Below, piece by piece: positions 32,378-42,358 of a stretch of 64,000 nt of DNA. The notes under the pieces are model-generated. The model worked only from the letters and a program-made list of their open reading frames with translations. It had not been told where the DNA came from and ran no database searches. The first letter of the stretch is position 1. The number at the start of each line of letters is the position of its first letter. The position numbers were made by a program, and so were the translations under genes. Location of the stretch: the NCBI RefSeq assembly GCF_022761125.1, contig NZ_JAKWJR010000001.1, positions 186,001-250,000 on the forward strand, in the 5' to 3' direction. This stretch comes from Nocardioides sp. SR21. GTDB taxonomy: Bacteria; Actinomycetota; Actinomycetes; Propionibacteriales; Nocardioidaceae.

Positions 32378-33362
32378 GCTCGGGGCGGGCGGTGCTGTTG
32401 CCCTTCACGTAGGACGAGAGCACCCAGGCCTTCTTCACTCCGTTCACCGACCACCAGATCCGCATCATGCCGTTGGTCGGCAGCGGGACCGGCCCGAGCA
32501 TCCCGGTGAACGGGTCCTGGCGCAGGTTCTTGTAGTGGACGACGTGGTCGGCGACCGCGCCCTCCTCGGTGATGTACTCGTAGTCCATGAAGGCGTTCGG
32601 GTCGTCGGTGGCGAGGGCGACCGAGCGGGTGCCGTTGCGACCGGTCTCGCACCGCAGCTGGGCCGTGCCGAAGCCGGGGATCGGCGTGGAGCTGGAGGAG
32701 GCGCCCGAGGCCTCGGCGTCGCCGTGCCAGCTCAGCCCGAACTGGCGCTGGGTGTCCGTGCCCAGCTTCAGCGTCATCTTGCAGTACTGGCTGCCGGGGT
32801 AGGCGAACCGCTCCCACCACCAGTTCAGCTTGAAGGCCGTCGCCGGGAGCGCCAGCGGTCCGCCGCCGTTGTTCTGCCGGCCGGGACGCTGGCTGATCAC
32901 GCCGTACGCCGAGCCCTTGCTGAAGTCCTCGATCGGGTTCCACTGGTTCAAGCCCTCGTGGGCCTGCCAGCCGGTGCCGCCGGTGCCGTCGTCGCCGGCG
33001 GTGTCGAACGTGTAGATGCGCAGCGTCTTGACCGCGACGACGCTGCGGTCGTTCTTGGTCTCGAACTTCGCCATCCACATCTGCGTCTCGGCGCGCCGGT
33101 CGTTGGCGCGGATCCGCAGGATCGTGTTGTTGGGGCGGCAGATCAGCTCGGTCTGGCCGATGCCGGGGACGTCGGCGACCTTCTGGTACTTCGGGCGCGA
33201 CTGCTCGCCGTGCCAGACCACGCGGATCTTGTCGGACACCTGCATCCGCCGCTCGGCCGGGCGGCCCTGGTCACCGGCGTACGTCGGACCCACGCCGAGC
33301 GCCGCGAGCCCCATCAGGACCGCGGCACCCAGAGCCGAGAGACGGGTGACCCGCGAGGTCAT
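32340..33362 (-). CDS. Secreted protein of unknown function, end of glycan operon
   Basis: This 340-residue protein has a signal peptide (LSALGAAVLMGLAALGVGPTYA) and a mature domain rich in beta strands and Trp, with several well-spaced cysteines (TELICRPNN, SQYCKMTLK, LRCETGRN, LNYCEI) that may form two disulfides. I do not recognise the family and see no catalytic motif. It is the last gene of the seven-gene minus-strand operon. Its ATG overlaps the stop of the PstS-like gene (ATGA), so it is translated with the glycan-system proteins and is likely an exported accessory factor. Confidence 0.75.
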   Translation of the reverse strand: MTSRVTRLSALGAAVLMGLAALGVGPTYAGDQGRPAERRMQVSDKIRVVWHGEQSRPKYQKVADVPGIGQTELICRPNNTILRIRANDRRAETQMWMAKFETKNDRSVVAVKTLRIYTFDTAGDDGTGGTGWQAHEGLNQWNPIEDFSKGSAYGVISQRPGRQNNGGGPLALPATAFKLNWWWERFAYPGSQYCKMTLKLGTDTQRQFGLSWHGDAEASGASSSSTPIPGFGTAQLRCETGRNGTRSVALATDDPNAFMDYEYITEEGAVADHVVHYKNLRQDPFTGMLGPVPLPTNGMMRIWWSVNGVKKAWVLSSYVKGNSTARPELNYCEIAAAPLP

Positions 33363-34798
33363 CGCGCAGGCTTCTCGCTCTGCACCGGCTGAGCAGGCGC
33401 GGTGGCATCGTCGTCGGGAGCGACCAGCAGCGGCGCCTGGTCACCGGTGAGCCAGGCCAGCTCGAGGTCGACGGTCTCCGACGTGAGCGGCACCAGCCGG
33501 GCCTCGGCAGCGGCCTCCTGGGCGTTGCGGAGGTAGTGGGTCAGGAAGTCCCGGACCTCGCCGCGCTGCAGGGAGTCGGTGGTCGTCGTGATGAGCAGCT
33601 GGCGGGCCAGCGGGTACTCGCCGCTGACGATCGTGCGCTGGCTCGGGAAGATGCAGTTCACCTGGCCGTTGGAGTCGGTGATCTCGAACGGTCGCAGCTG
33701 GTCCTCGAAGAGGTTGTAGTAGCTGAACCGGAAGTAGGCCACGTGGCCGCGGTAGCCGGCGTACAGGCGACGGGCGGTGCTGACGCCGTTGTAGACGTGG
33801 TCCCACTCGGCGAAGCGGTCCTTGACCCGGTTGTACCGGATCCGGGCGTCGGAGAGGCGCGGGTACGCCTTGTCGACGCGCGCCTGGTCCTTGGCCTTGT
33901 CGGCCGCGCTGCGCTCGTCGCGGATGCCCTTCTCCCGCTCGGCGAGCGCGATCGCGAGCTCCTCCTTCGCGGCGAGCAGCTCGTTGCGCGCGTCCTGGAC
34001 GGCCTGGTCGGCCTGGGCGCGGCGGCGGCTCACGTCGTCGAACCGGGAGGCGCGCAGCGCCAGCTGGGGGTTGCCCACGACGAAGCGGCGTGCCTCCTCG
34101 TCGGTCTGCGCCAGGAAGTAGTCCGAGCGCAGGTCGACCTGCGAGGGCTCCGGGGCGTCGAGGACGTAGCGGCCGAAGAAGCCGAAGCCGTTGTTCTCGG
34201 GGCTCGGGCCACCCACCTTGAGCGGTACGTCGTCGAAGCCGAGCGGCGGCTGGCTCCAGTTGGTCAGCGGCGAACCGGCGCGGTAGAGGTCGCGGACCTG
34301 GTCGACCGACAGGCAGTCCGCGCCGACGTCGGTCTCGGACTTGATCGCGATCACGATCGCCTCGGCGGCGACCTGGAACTGCACGACGTCGAGGCCGACG
34401 GCCTGGCAGGCCTCCCACTCGGCCCGGCTGATCGGGCGCGCCGAGTCGACGAGGTCGATCTGGCCGGAGCACAGCTCCTGGAACGCCTGGTCCTCGCCGT
34501 TGTCGGCCACCTGGATCTCGGCGGCGTTCGGGGTCGACTCGTAGAGCCCGACCTCGTAGGCGGTCAGCGAGCCACCGGTGGACCCGTCGATGCTGACGAC
34601 GCCGCTCGGGCGGTCCGGGAGCGCGTCGTGCGCCCGCTGGACCTCCTGCAGCTGGGCCTGCTCGTCACGGAAGTTGGCGGCCTGGTCCTGGCTGACGGAG
34701 TCGCTGGCGTTGTCGGCCGGGTCGGAGCACGCGGTGACCAGGGAGAGACCGACCGCGCAGGCGGCGAGGCTCCCGAACAGGCGCTGGCGGCGGCTCAC
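33359..34798 (-). CDS. PstS-like substrate-binding lipoprotein with coiled-coil insert
   Basis: This 479-residue lipoprotein has lipobox LVTAC (C24). It resembles the phosphate-binding PstS fold: VVSIDGSTGGSLTAYE is a phosphate-loop-like segment, and LCSGQIDLVDSARPISRAEW plus the EAIVIAIKS strand follow PstS order. About 75 residues at ~255-332 form a charged predicted coiled coil (VQDARNELLAAKEELAIAL), which is absent from ordinary PstS. No pst permease genes are near, so a transport role is doubtful. A binding or scaffold role in the glycan system is inferred. GTG start and GTGA overlap with the preceding gene. Confidence 0.75.
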   Translation of the reverse strand: MSRRQRLFGSLAACAVGLSLVTACSDPADNASDSVSQDQAANFRDEQAQLQEVQRAHDALPDRPSGVVSIDGSTGGSLTAYEVGLYESTPNAAEIQVADNGEDQAFQELCSGQIDLVDSARPISRAEWEACQAVGLDVVQFQVAAEAIVIAIKSETDVGADCLSVDQVRDLYRAGSPLTNWSQPPLGFDDVPLKVGGPSPENNGFGFFGRYVLDAPEPSQVDLRSDYFLAQTDEEARRFVVGNPQLALRASRFDDVSRRRAQADQAVQDARNELLAAKEELAIALAEREKGIRDERSAADKAKDQARVDKAYPRLSDARIRYNRVKDRFAEWDHVYNGVSTARRLYAGYRGHVAYFRFSYYNLFEDQLRPFEITDSNGQVNCIFPSQRTIVSGEYPLARQLLITTTTDSLQRGEVRDFLTHYLRNAQEAAAEARLVPLTSETVDLELAWLTGDQAPLLVAPDDDATAPAQPVQSEKPAR

Positions 34799-35994
34799 TG
34801 GGGAACTCCATCGGTCGGCGAGCTGGACGGCGTCTCCGACGCGGTGCCGGTCGGCGAGGACGTGCCCTCGGGTCCGACCAGCTCGCCTGCGACGGTGTCG
34901 CGGTCCGGCGGGTAGACGTAGCGGCGGCCGAGGGGCAGCACCTCGAAGTCGCTGAGCCGCAGGCCCTGCAGCTCGTTGCCGCGGATCAGGTTGTTGGTGG
35001 CGTCGCGCTGGGCGTACAGCGTCGGGACGGCGGCGCGGTCGACGACGATCGCGCCGTACGTGCGCAGGCAGGCGACGATCGCGTCGGCGAGTCGCTGCTG
35101 CAGCGCGGTCAGCTTGATCTCCTTGCCGGTGCGCGGGTCGATCGGCGCGGGCAGCACGACGTCGCGCTTGAGCCGGATCCGGGCGCCCTCGGGGATCGAG
35201 CCGTTGCGGCCGTTGCCGTCGGTCGACGAGGCCGGCGACACGAACCAACCCGCGGCCGGACCGGGCAGGCTGATCGCGAGTGCGTGCCGGATCTCGCCGG
35301 ACTGCAGCTCGCGCGGCCGGATCAGGCCGGCGAACAGCGGCAGGCCCGAGCCGCGGGCGCCCTCGTGGTACGCCTCGCTGTAGCCGGGGCCGTCGAGGTC
35401 CCACTTGCGCATGTAGTTGTACGAGATCGTGTCGTCGTCCTCGCGGCGCGCGCGCCACAGGTCGTACGCCGTCGACGAGGTCGTGTCGAAGACCGTGTAC
35501 CAACCGTCGTAGCGCGGGTCCGGGTCGACGTCGTCCGGGATGTTCAGCACCGTGGTGTTGGCGCCGTCTCCGCACACGAGCTGGCGGCACACCAGCGAGG
35601 TGGGCTCGCCGCCCGCCACGACCGGCACGGTCCAGCGGTCGGTGTTGATGTACAGGCCCTCGTCGATGCGCAGCTTGCGCGTGATCGTCTGGCCGGTCGG
35701 CCCTTCGTACACGCCGATCCGGTAGTGCGCGAGCTCGATCATCTGCGCGGACGTCGGCGCGATCTGGGCGGTGTCGATGCGCTGGTTCCACGGCGACTCG
35801 TCACTGAAGAACTGGCGCTCGGGCACCACGACGCCGGTGGACTCCTCCGGGTCGACGGTCACCACGACGTCGCCCGGGGTGCGGCCGCTCTCGTTGTCGT
35901 CGTCGCCACTGCCACCGCAGCCCGCGAGGAGCACGGCGAACGCGGCGGTCACGGCGGCGGCGTACTGAGCCCGCCGCCTCTGCTGGGTGCTCAT
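34795..35994 (-). CDS. Lipoprotein with SPWN-type extracellular domain
   Basis: This 399-residue lipoprotein has signal and lipobox VLLAGC (C26). The mature part starts with a short acidic linker, then [17 protein letters not shown] at ~62. Later segments [35 protein letters not shown] and [14 protein letters not shown] resemble a widespread uncharacterised secreted family that carries SPWN, a GEIRHAL core and a YGxIVxD end and often occurs beside glycoside hydrolases. I cannot name a catalytic centre. The tail (residues ~370-399) is Ser/Thr/Pro-rich. Overlaps of 4 bases with both neighbours show it is part of the operon. Confidence 0.72.
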   Translation of the reverse strand: MSTQQRRRAQYAAAVTAAFAVLLAGCGGSGDDDNESGRTPGDVVVTVDPEESTGVVVPERQFFSDESPWNQRIDTAQIAPTSAQMIELAHYRIGVYEGPTGQTITRKLRIDEGLYINTDRWTVPVVAGGEPTSLVCRQLVCGDGANTTVLNIPDDVDPDPRYDGWYTVFDTTSSTAYDLWRARREDDDTISYNYMRKWDLDGPGYSEAYHEGARGSGLPLFAGLIRPRELQSGEIRHALAISLPGPAAGWFVSPASSTDGNGRNGSIPEGARIRLKRDVVLPAPIDPRTGKEIKLTALQQRLADAIVACLRTYGAIVVDRAAVPTLYAQRDATNNLIRGNELQGLRLSDFEVLPLGRRYVYPPDRDTVAGELVGPEGTSSPTGTASETPSSSPTDGVPQ

Positions 35995-36893
35995 GACGGA
36001 TCCCCCCGACGGGCACGTGCCGAAGCCAGGGTCGACTCCGTGGTGTCGGCGACGCGCGCGACGGAGTCGCTGAACACCGACAGGCGGTGCCCCTCGCCGT
36101 CCGGGTCGTCGTCGACGTCGTCGATCTCGCCGGCGCGCATCCGCGCGGCGCTGATGATCGCGTGCGCCTCGCGGCGCGACTGGAGGCGGATCAGCTCGGC
36201 GTCGAGCTCGGCCTGGGCGGTCACCAGCTCGTAGCGACGGCTGGCCTCGACCTCCATCGCCTCGATGTGGCGCAGCACCGCCTCCTCGGCGGCGTGCATC
36301 CGGGCGATCACGCCCTCGGCGACCTCCTCGACCACCCGGGCGACGTCGCGCTGGATGACGGGTGCGACCGCCGGCGGCAGCGCTGCTTCCGGCTCGGGCT
36401 CCGGCTCCGGGTCGGGCTCCGGGTCGGGTGCCAGCTCCAGGACCGGCGTCACCACCGGCTTGCCGGCCTTCGCGGCGCGCAGCTTCTTCGCCTTGGCCGG
36501 CTTCACGACCTGGACGACGGGCTCCTCGACGACGGGCTCGGGCTCCGGCTCCGGCTCCGGCTCGACCTCGACCTCGACCTCGGGCTCGGCCTCGGCCACG
36601 GGCTCCTCGACGGGCTCGGGCTCCGGCTCCGGCTCCGGCTCGGGCTCCGGCTCGGGCTCCGGCTCGGGCTCCTCGGCCACGGGCTCGAAGACGGGCGCGG
36701 GCGACGGCGGCGGGACCCGGCGCAGCGAGGTGGCCGGTGCGGGGGCGGCGGGCTCGCGGCGCTCGGCCGGCGGCTCGCCCAGGCTGGCGGTGAAGTCGAC
36801 CTGGCCGATCCGGCTGGCGTCGTCCAGCAGGGACGACAGCACGTCGTCGACGGAGGGCGGCGGCGCGATGCGCGATGCACGGTCGTCGGTCAT
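35991..36893 (-). CDS. Pro/Glu-repeat coiled-coil protein
   Basis: This 300-residue protein has no signal peptide or membrane span. Residues ~1-60 carry a short leader ([19 protein letters not shown]). Next is a long PEPE tract (about 75-120, with a second shorter one near 155-170) that should be an extended, negatively charged rod. Residues ~185-260 are a predicted helix or coiled coil ([35 protein letters not shown]). The layout recalls polar or septal scaffolds, but no named family fits. It lies between the GT-C-like gene and the SPWN lipoprotein, overlapping both by 4 bases. The gene may be prone to repeat-length change. Confidence 0.7.
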   Translation of the reverse strand: MTDDRASRIAPPPSVDDVLSSLLDDASRIGQVDFTASLGEPPAERREPAAPAPATSLRRVPPPSPAPVFEPVAEEPEPEPEPEPEPEPEPEPEPVEEPVAEAEPEVEVEVEPEPEPEPEPVVEEPVVQVVKPAKAKKLRAAKAGKPVVTPVLELAPDPEPDPEPEPEPEAALPPAVAPVIQRDVARVVEEVAEGVIARMHAAEEAVLRHIEAMEVEASRRYELVTAQAELDAELIRLQSRREAHAIISAARMRAGEIDDVDDDPDGEGHRLSVFSDSVARVADTTESTLASARARRGDPS

Positions 36894-38587
36894 GACGCGG
36901 CCCCTTCCTCGTCGGTGGTGGTCGTCGTGGTCGTGGTCGTCTCGGCGTCGGAGGGGCGGTAGTCCGCGGGCACACCGACGAGCACGTAGCGCGGCGTGCG
37001 GTAGACGACCTGGAGGCGCGGGTCGGACCCGGCGGCGGCCTCGGGGTAGAGCTTGTAGAGCAGGTCGCCGTTGTCGGACGTCGGGATCAGCATGTAGTCC
37101 ACGTACGTGCCCGGGTCGCGGGCCGCGACCTTCCAGGGACCGTCGCTCTGGTCGACCCGGTCGAAGAAGTACTCCGGGTGGCCGGTCAGCATCATCACGG
37201 CGTACGTCTGGGCGTTGTCGGTCAGGATCGAGTCGTCGCGCGTGACGTTGTTGCGGATGTACGTCGCCATCGCCTGCTCGGACTCGACGCCGACCTTCTC
37301 CCGGTTGAGCGTCTCGGCGCCCTCCTGGGACTCGCCGGTCGTGAGCGCGGCCGCGAACGGCGCCTCGAGGTTCTGGTAGCGGTACGTCTTCATCTGCTGC
37401 AGCGTCCACGGGATGCTGATGACCAGCCCGACCACGAGGAGGGCGGCCACGAGGGTGCTGCCCTCGTCGGCCGACCGGGCCAACCAGATCGCCCCCACGA
37501 TGGACAGCAGCAGGATCGGCAGCGCGTTGCGCATCAGCATCGGCGAGTCGGTCAGCCGGAGCACGATCGCCATCGCGGGCGTCAGGATCGCCGCGCCCAG
37601 CAGGACGCCGAGCCACAGCGCGAACGGGTTGCCGCGCGCGAAGCCCGCGAAGATCAGCGCCGGGAGCACGATGATCGCGATCGGAGCGCCGTACAGGACC
37701 AGCTCGCCGGTGGCCTTGAGCAGCTCCACGCCGGAGAACTGGTCGAGGCCGCCGGATGCGGCAGAGTCGCTGCTGCGGGTGATCCAGGCGAACGGCCGGC
37801 CCAGCAGGATCAGGTTGAACACGGTCCACAGCGCGATCACGTAGACCGTGGGTGCACCGAAGCCGACGACGGTGCCCTCGACCTCCGTCCCGTCGGCGCC
37901 GAGCCGGGCGAGGACCGCACCGATCATGATCGCGCTGAGCACGAAGAACACCAGGCCCGAGTAGCCGGACAGCACGGCGAAGGCGTAGGCGATGCCGGCG
38001 AGCATCACGAACCGCACGTCCGCGGTGATGTACCAGGCGAACAGCGCGCCCAGGCCCGTGACGACGAACGCGATCCAGACGAAGTGGCGGGTGCCCGTGG
38101 TGGCGTACAGCAGCACCAGCGGGTTGGCGCCGAGGGCGAGCAGCACGGCGTAGCGCAGCGGGCCGCTGACCAGCGCCCGGCGCATCATCGTGTTGAACGC
38201 GACCATCGTGATCGCGGCGAACATCGCCGAGGCGACCGGCACGACCACCATCGAGGTGACGAAGCTGCGGAACACCGCCAGCGGCGCGATGAGCAGGGTG
38301 GCGAGCGGCGGGTAGTCGAAGCCGATCGCGGACAGCTTGGCCGGGTCGTTGTGCCAGACCATCAGCGCGCGGTTCAGCCGGTCGAGCGTCTCGAAGCCGA
38401 CCACGTGCATGTCGACGACCACCCAGTGGCCGATCAGCGTGTACGCGACGGTGAAGAACGCGAAGACCAGGAAGCTCTCCCACCAGCGGCGCGGCACGTC
38501 GTTGTTGCGGCGGCCGACGACCTGGACGACGCCGCTCAGGCGCTCCTTGGTGTGGACGACGGTGACGGTGCTGGTGGTGGTGCTCAT
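36890..38587 (-). CDS. Multi-spanning membrane protein, GT-C glycosyltransferase-like
   Basis: This 565-residue protein has about ten predicted membrane spans up to residue ~400 and a soluble C-terminal domain. The first extracytoplasmic loop contains [19 protein letters not shown] then [13 protein letters not shown], the kind of acidic, YPPL-bearing loop found in GT-C (polyprenyl-phosphate-sugar using) transferases. The C-terminal ~170 residues ([32 protein letters not shown]) should be extracytoplasmic, as in family 39 enzymes. The tail is Thr-rich ([14 protein letters not shown]). The activity is inferred, not proven. It overlaps the GT2 gene by 4 bases. Confidence 0.72.
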   Translation of the reverse strand: MSTTTSTVTVVHTKERLSGVVQVVGRRNNDVPRRWWESFLVFAFFTVAYTLIGHWVVVDMHVVGFETLDRLNRALMVWHNDPAKLSAIGFDYPPLATLLIAPLAVFRSFVTSMVVVPVASAMFAAITMVAFNTMMRRALVSGPLRYAVLLALGANPLVLLYATTGTRHFVWIAFVVTGLGALFAWYITADVRFVMLAGIAYAFAVLSGYSGLVFFVLSAIMIGAVLARLGADGTEVEGTVVGFGAPTVYVIALWTVFNLILLGRPFAWITRSSDSAASGGLDQFSGVELLKATGELVLYGAPIAIIVLPALIFAGFARGNPFALWLGVLLGAAILTPAMAIVLRLTDSPMLMRNALPILLLSIVGAIWLARSADEGSTLVAALLVVGLVISIPWTLQQMKTYRYQNLEAPFAAALTTGESQEGAETLNREKVGVESEQAMATYIRNNVTRDDSILTDNAQTYAVMMLTGHPEYFFDRVDQSDGPWKVAARDPGTYVDYMLIPTSDNGDLLYKLYPEAAAGSDPRLQVVYRTPRYVLVGVPADYRPSDAETTTTTTTTTDEEGAAS

Positions 38588-40713
38588 GAGTGCGACCCGT
38601 CGTCGAGACCGTGCGTGGTCTTCTCCCAGTAGAACGGGTTCGTGAAGAGCTGGATGAAGCCCTTCCAGGCCGCCCAGCTCATCAGGCCCCAGTAGAGCGG
38701 GGCCAGGAGCGCGGTCCGCGTCAGGCTGAACTCACCGCGCTGCAGGCTGCCGGCGAGGCTGAGGTAGACGAACACGAAGTTGCCGATGAACAGCAGCGCG
38801 CTGGCGGTGTAGAAGATGACGCCCGGGAAGAGGTTCTCGATGAACCCCGCCTGCGTGAACACGTACAGCGTCGTGAGGGCCCAGAAGATCGGGTTGAGCA
38901 GCAGCACGAACGCGCTGCCCATCGTCAGGTTGAAGCTCATGAACCCGCGCAGCCCGGTCTGGGACATCAGCGCGAACGGGTGCCGCATGTGCACCAGCCA
39001 CGTCTGGATGTAGCCCTTGTTCCACCGGCTGCGCTGACGGATCCAGTTCGGGATCTGGGAGTTGGCCTCCTCCAGCGTGGTGGAGTCGATCATCGCGGTC
39101 CGGTAGCCCTCGCGGTGCAGCCGGATGCCGAGGTCGGCGTCCTCGGTCACGTTGAACGGGTCCCAGGCGCCGAGCTCGCGCAGCTTGGCGGTGACGAAGT
39201 GGTTGGAGGTGCCCCCGAGCGGGATCGGCGACTCGGCCGCACCCATCGCGGGCAGGATCAGCTCGAAGTGCATCGAGTACTCGTTGGCGAACCACGCCGT
39301 GAGCATGTTCTGGTCCTGGTTGAAGTGGTTCAGCTTCGCCTGGACGCACACGACGTTGTCGGGGACCCGGCTGAACGCGATGATCGCCTTCTTCAGCTGA
39401 TCGGGGTCCGGCCGGTCCTCGGCGTCGTAGATGACGGTGAACTCGCCGGTGGCGAGCTGGAGGCCGTAGTTGCACGCCTTCGGCTTCGTCTTCGGCTGGC
39501 TGTCCGGTACGACGACGAGGTGGAAGTGCGGCGGGAGCTGCATCGCGCGGATCTTGTCGACGGTCTCCTCGTCGTCCTCCTCGCACAGCAGCTTCACGTC
39601 GAGGCGGGTGCGCGGGTAGTCCAGCGCGTTGATGTCGCGCACCAGGCGGGGGACGATCGCGGCTTCCTTGTAGAGCGGGACCAGGATCGTGTACATCGGC
39701 AGGTGCCGCTCGTCGAGTGCCGCGATCTCCTCGTCGGTGACGTCGGTCTCGAGGTGCGTGCCGAGGGCGCGCAGCGTCAGGCGGAACTTGTAGAACGACA
39801 CGACGAGGTAGAGCAGGCTGCAGAAGCCGACGACGCCGATCGCGGTCTCGAGCGGCCAGATCACGGCGCAGACCACGATGGCGATCAGCAGCATCACCAG
39901 GCCGGCCTTCTGGCCGCCGGAGATGACGACGTGGGCGGAGTCCTCGGGACGGGTCTCCATCAGCAGCCGGGTCGAGACCTCGGCGTAGTGCCGGGCGTGG
40001 ACCCGCTGGATCAGCTGGTCGAGCTCGGTCCGGTTCGCCAGCAGCTGGCGGAACGGGGAGCCGAGCGCCTCCTCGACCTCGGCCGCCTGCTCGGTGTCGA
40101 GCGGGCGGGCGACGGCGAGCAGCACCAGGTCGTCGGTGGCGGCGACGGGCACGGCCTGGAACGCCTGGGCGAGCGGCTCGGGCAGCCGGCGAGCGACCTC
40201 GAGGTCGGGCGTGAACTCCGACAGGCCGACGCGCTGCATCTGGTACATCTCCGACAGCGCGGCGACCAGGACGTCCTCGGAGATCGCCTCGTGCGAGACG
40301 AGGATGTCGCCCAGCGGGTCGCCGGTGCGGGAGTACTCGAGCATCGCGCGCTGCAGCTGGTCGTCGGTGATCAGCCCGCTGCGGGTGAGCATCTGGGCCA
40401 TCTGCATCCGGGTGCGGCGCGCCTCGGGCGTCTCGACCTCGGTCTCCTGCGGCGGGTACACCGAGTCGATCGCGGCGACGATCTCGTTGACGGTGTGCCG
40501 GACCAGCGTGACCGGGCGGTCGATGCGCTCGGCGACCACGTGGGCGGTGATCTTGTCGTCGGCGTCCGCGGCGGCCACCAGGACGGTGCCGTCGACGGAG
40601 GCGTACGGCATCACCCGGAACGTGCGGCAGATGCCCTCGGGGATGAGGAAGCGCAGGTCCTGGGCGATCCCGTCGGTCAGGCGGGGATTGGTGCGGGTCT
40701 GGATGGTCGTCAC
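38584..40713 (-). CDS. GT2 glycosyltransferase with N-terminal MshEN/GspE domains
   Basis: This 709-residue membrane glycan synthase has GT2 motifs at DAED (430-433), TEDADLG (523-529) and QRSRW (560-564), the D,D,D,QxxRW set of processive enzymes such as BcsA. Two spans precede the catalytic domain (~270-308) and several follow (~585-700). Residues ~15-85 resemble the second half of a GspE N-terminal domain, and ~100-240 a whole MshEN domain ([35 protein letters not shown]). MshEN domains can bind c-di-GMP. Here several positions of the canonical RLGxxLxxxG...Q motif differ (Y127 for Q, E142 for G), so binding is uncertain. E. coli NfrB is a known GT2 with an MshEN domain. Confidence 0.88.
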   Translation of the reverse strand: MTTIQTRTNPRLTDGIAQDLRFLIPEGICRTFRVMPYASVDGTVLVAAADADDKITAHVVAERIDRPVTLVRHTVNEIVAAIDSVYPPQETEVETPEARRTRMQMAQMLTRSGLITDDQLQRAMLEYSRTGDPLGDILVSHEAISEDVLVAALSEMYQMQRVGLSEFTPDLEVARRLPEPLAQAFQAVPVAATDDLVLLAVARPLDTEQAAEVEEALGSPFRQLLANRTELDQLIQRVHARHYAEVSTRLLMETRPEDSAHVVISGGQKAGLVMLLIAIVVCAVIWPLETAIGVVGFCSLLYLVVSFYKFRLTLRALGTHLETDVTDEEIAALDERHLPMYTILVPLYKEAAIVPRLVRDINALDYPRTRLDVKLLCEEDDEETVDKIRAMQLPPHFHLVVVPDSQPKTKPKACNYGLQLATGEFTVIYDAEDRPDPDQLKKAIIAFSRVPDNVVCVQAKLNHFNQDQNMLTAWFANEYSMHFELILPAMGAAESPIPLGGTSNHFVTAKLRELGAWDPFNVTEDADLGIRLHREGYRTAMIDSTTLEEANSQIPNWIRQRSRWNKGYIQTWLVHMRHPFALMSQTGLRGFMSFNLTMGSAFVLLLNPIFWALTTLYVFTQAGFIENLFPGVIFYTASALLFIGNFVFVYLSLAGSLQRGEFSLTRTALLAPLYWGLMSWAAWKGFIQLFTNPFYWEKTTHGLDDGSHS

Positions 40714-40970
40714 GAGGCACCAGCTCCGAAGCCGTGCGAGGCGGCGCCGGGCTGACGCGGCTCACCGGGGGCCGCGGGCGCGCTCGACTTCTTGCCGCTG
40801 CGCGGACGCCACACGACGTACGCGAGGTAGGCGAGGCCGAGGGCCACGAGCGGCGCGATGAGGAACGCGAGCAGGATCGCGATGCAGATCACGAGGGTGA
40901 TCACGAGGTTGACGAACGCCGCACCGATCGACTTGGTCGCGGAGCGCGACGAACTCGCCTGCACCGTCAT
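40710..40970 (-). CDS. Small membrane protein, first gene of glycan operon
   Basis: This 86-residue protein has one long or two closely packed hydrophobic segments (LVITLVICIAILLAFLIAPL and GLAYLAYVVW) and a Pro/Gly/Ala-rich cytoplasmic tail. I chose the ATG at 40970 (MTVQASSS) because GGGGGGA lies just upstream. A longer start at 41033 lacks a ribosome-binding site. Its stop overlaps the GT2 start (ATGA). It may be a small partner of the synthase, as seen with other GT2 systems, but the family is not recognised. Confidence 0.65.
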   Translation of the reverse strand: MTVQASSSRSATKSIGAAFVNLVITLVICIAILLAFLIAPLVALGLAYLAYVVWRPRSGKKSSAPAAPGEPRQPGAASHGFGAGAS

Positions 40971-41188
40971 GATGCGTCCCCCCTGCTCGGTGAAGCCTCC
41001 CCCGAGACTTCCGCCTTTCATGCTGACACGCATGGCCGCGTGCCGTTCACCGAATGATGAGTCCGATGCGGTAAACGTAGTCCCCTTGCCGACGGCTCCT
41101 GGGCCGGTCTGGTCCAGCGTTGGGAATCTGTGGCAGAAGCGTTGCCCAGCCGTTCATCGGGTGTGGATTTCGGAGACGTGAGGGCCCG
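40971..41188 (-). promoter_or_regulatory. Upstream region of glycan operon
   Basis: This 218-base gap between the GH5 stop and the operon's first start must hold the operon promoter, unless GH5 reads through. I see no clear TTGNNN/TANNNT pair, no FliA-like site and no c-di-GMP riboswitch motif. A TTTACC block lies near 41068 on the minus strand. Confidence 0.3.
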
Positions 41189-42358
41189 TCACCTGCTCTG
41201 GTGGCCGGCCATCCAGTCTCGGGCGAGGCGGCCGTACGCCGTCGGCCGGCCCTTCTCGTCGGCGACCAGCGCCATCGGGTCCGCGGGGTGGTCGGCCCAC
41301 ACCCAGAACAGCGCGCCGAGGTTGTGCTCGTCGGCCCACGCCAGGTAGTCGTCGACGTACCCGTCGAGCGGGTCCTCGGCGCCGAGCTCGGAGGTCAGCA
41401 CCGGGACGCTGTCGGCGAGCTGCCCGATCACGTCGTTCCAGCACTCCTTCGTGCCGCACTCCTTGAAGTCGTAGGAGTGGAACGCCGCGATCAGCTGGTC
41501 GTCGTCGGGAGCGAACTCCTGCCAGTGCGACAGGTCGTTGGAGTAGTCGAGGCCGCCGAGCAGGATCGGCTGGGTCGCTCCGGTGTTGCGGATCGCGCTG
41601 ACCATCGCGTCCATGCCCTGCACGACGTAGGTGACGCGGGCGACCGTGGCGCTCTGGTCGTCCTCGATCGGCGCGCGGCAGCCGCCGTCGCGCCAGCACT
41701 GCCAGGTCAGGTCGAAGAGATAGCGGGTGCTGCTCGCGTTCCAGCGCGAGTACGGCTCGTTGAACGCGTCGAACAGCACCGACGGGTTGTCCTGGTAGGC
41801 GGTGGCGACCGAGGTCCAGAACGCGATCGACTCCGAGTCCGGCATCGCGAGGTTGCCGAACTCCGGCTGGCCGATCCGCTTGCGGCTGTGCAGGTCGAGG
41901 ATCACGACGATGCCCTCGCGGTTGAGCGCGGTGATGAAGTCGTGGACCTCCGTGCGGTAGCCCTCGACGGTGCGCTCGACGTACTGGTCGCTGACCGGGG
42001 CGCCACGGGTGCCGAGCCAGCAGTCCTGGTTCAGCGGCAGCCGCACGGTGTTGGCGCCCCACTGGGCGATCGACTTCGCCTGGGCGGCGGCCGGGTCCTG
42101 GGCGACGACGTTGTCGAGCGACGACATGCCCCAGCCCTGCGCGCAGGCGTACTCGAAGCTGCTCCAGTTGACGCCGCGCGGCACGAACTCGCGTTCGCTG
42201 CGGGCGTCGACGATCCGGTTGCCCTGCACGACGGGGTGGGCGGCTCCGGTCTCGACGACGCCGCCGGAGGACACCGGCGGGCGCATCTGGGCGTACAGCG
42301 CACCGCCCGACAGCAGCACGATGACTGCGGCCAGCGCGATCCAGCGCGCGTATCGCAT
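41189..42358 (-). CDS. Secreted or anchored GH5 family glycoside hydrolase
   Basis: This 389-residue cellulase-fold enzyme is predicted to hydrolyse beta-glycosidic bonds outside the membrane. The N-terminal hydrophobic segment (WIALAAVIVLLSGGALYAQ) acts as signal or anchor. GH5 motifs are RGVNWSSFE (~61), the acid/base glutamate in FDAFNEPY (E201), HSYDF (H294) and the nucleophile in LTSELGAED (E324), all in order and well spaced. It lies just upstream of the GT2 operon on the same strand, as cellulase-type editors lie beside cellulose synthases. A role in trimming the product is inferred. No carbohydrate-binding module is present. Confidence 0.87.
   Translation of the reverse strand: MRYARWIALAAVIVLLSGGALYAQMRPPVSSGGVVETGAAHPVVQGNRIVDARSEREFVPRGVNWSSFEYACAQGWGMSSLDNVVAQDPAAAQAKSIAQWGANTVRLPLNQDCWLGTRGAPVSDQYVERTVEGYRTEVHDFITALNREGIVVILDLHSRKRIGQPEFGNLAMPDSESIAFWTSVATAYQDNPSVLFDAFNEPYSRWNASSTRYLFDLTWQCWRDGGCRAPIEDDQSATVARVTYVVQGMDAMVSAIRNTGATQPILLGGLDYSNDLSHWQEFAPDDDQLIAAFHSYDFKECGTKECWNDVIGQLADSVPVLTSELGAEDPLDGYVDDYLAWADEHNLGALFWVWADHPADPMALVADEKGRPTAYGRLARDWMAGHQSR

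Noticed and set aside
33359..34798. Phosphate transporter operon call for the PstS-like gene
   Set aside because: There are no pstC, pstA, pstB or phoU genes nearby, and the protein has a large coiled-coil insert.
36362..36793. Plus-strand frames rich in Pro/Ala/Arg at the PEPE tract
   Set aside because: These are antisense readings of the hexamer repeat. The minus-strand frame has proper overlaps with both neighbours.
34976..36962. Plus-strand frames opposite the lipoprotein genes
   Set aside because: They have no ribosome-binding sites or protein-like composition and run against a clear operon with 4-base overlaps.
40971..41188. c-di-GMP riboswitch before the glycan operon
   Set aside because: I looked for a GEMM-type core on the minus strand and did not find one. 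Any c-di-GMP control would act through the protein domain.
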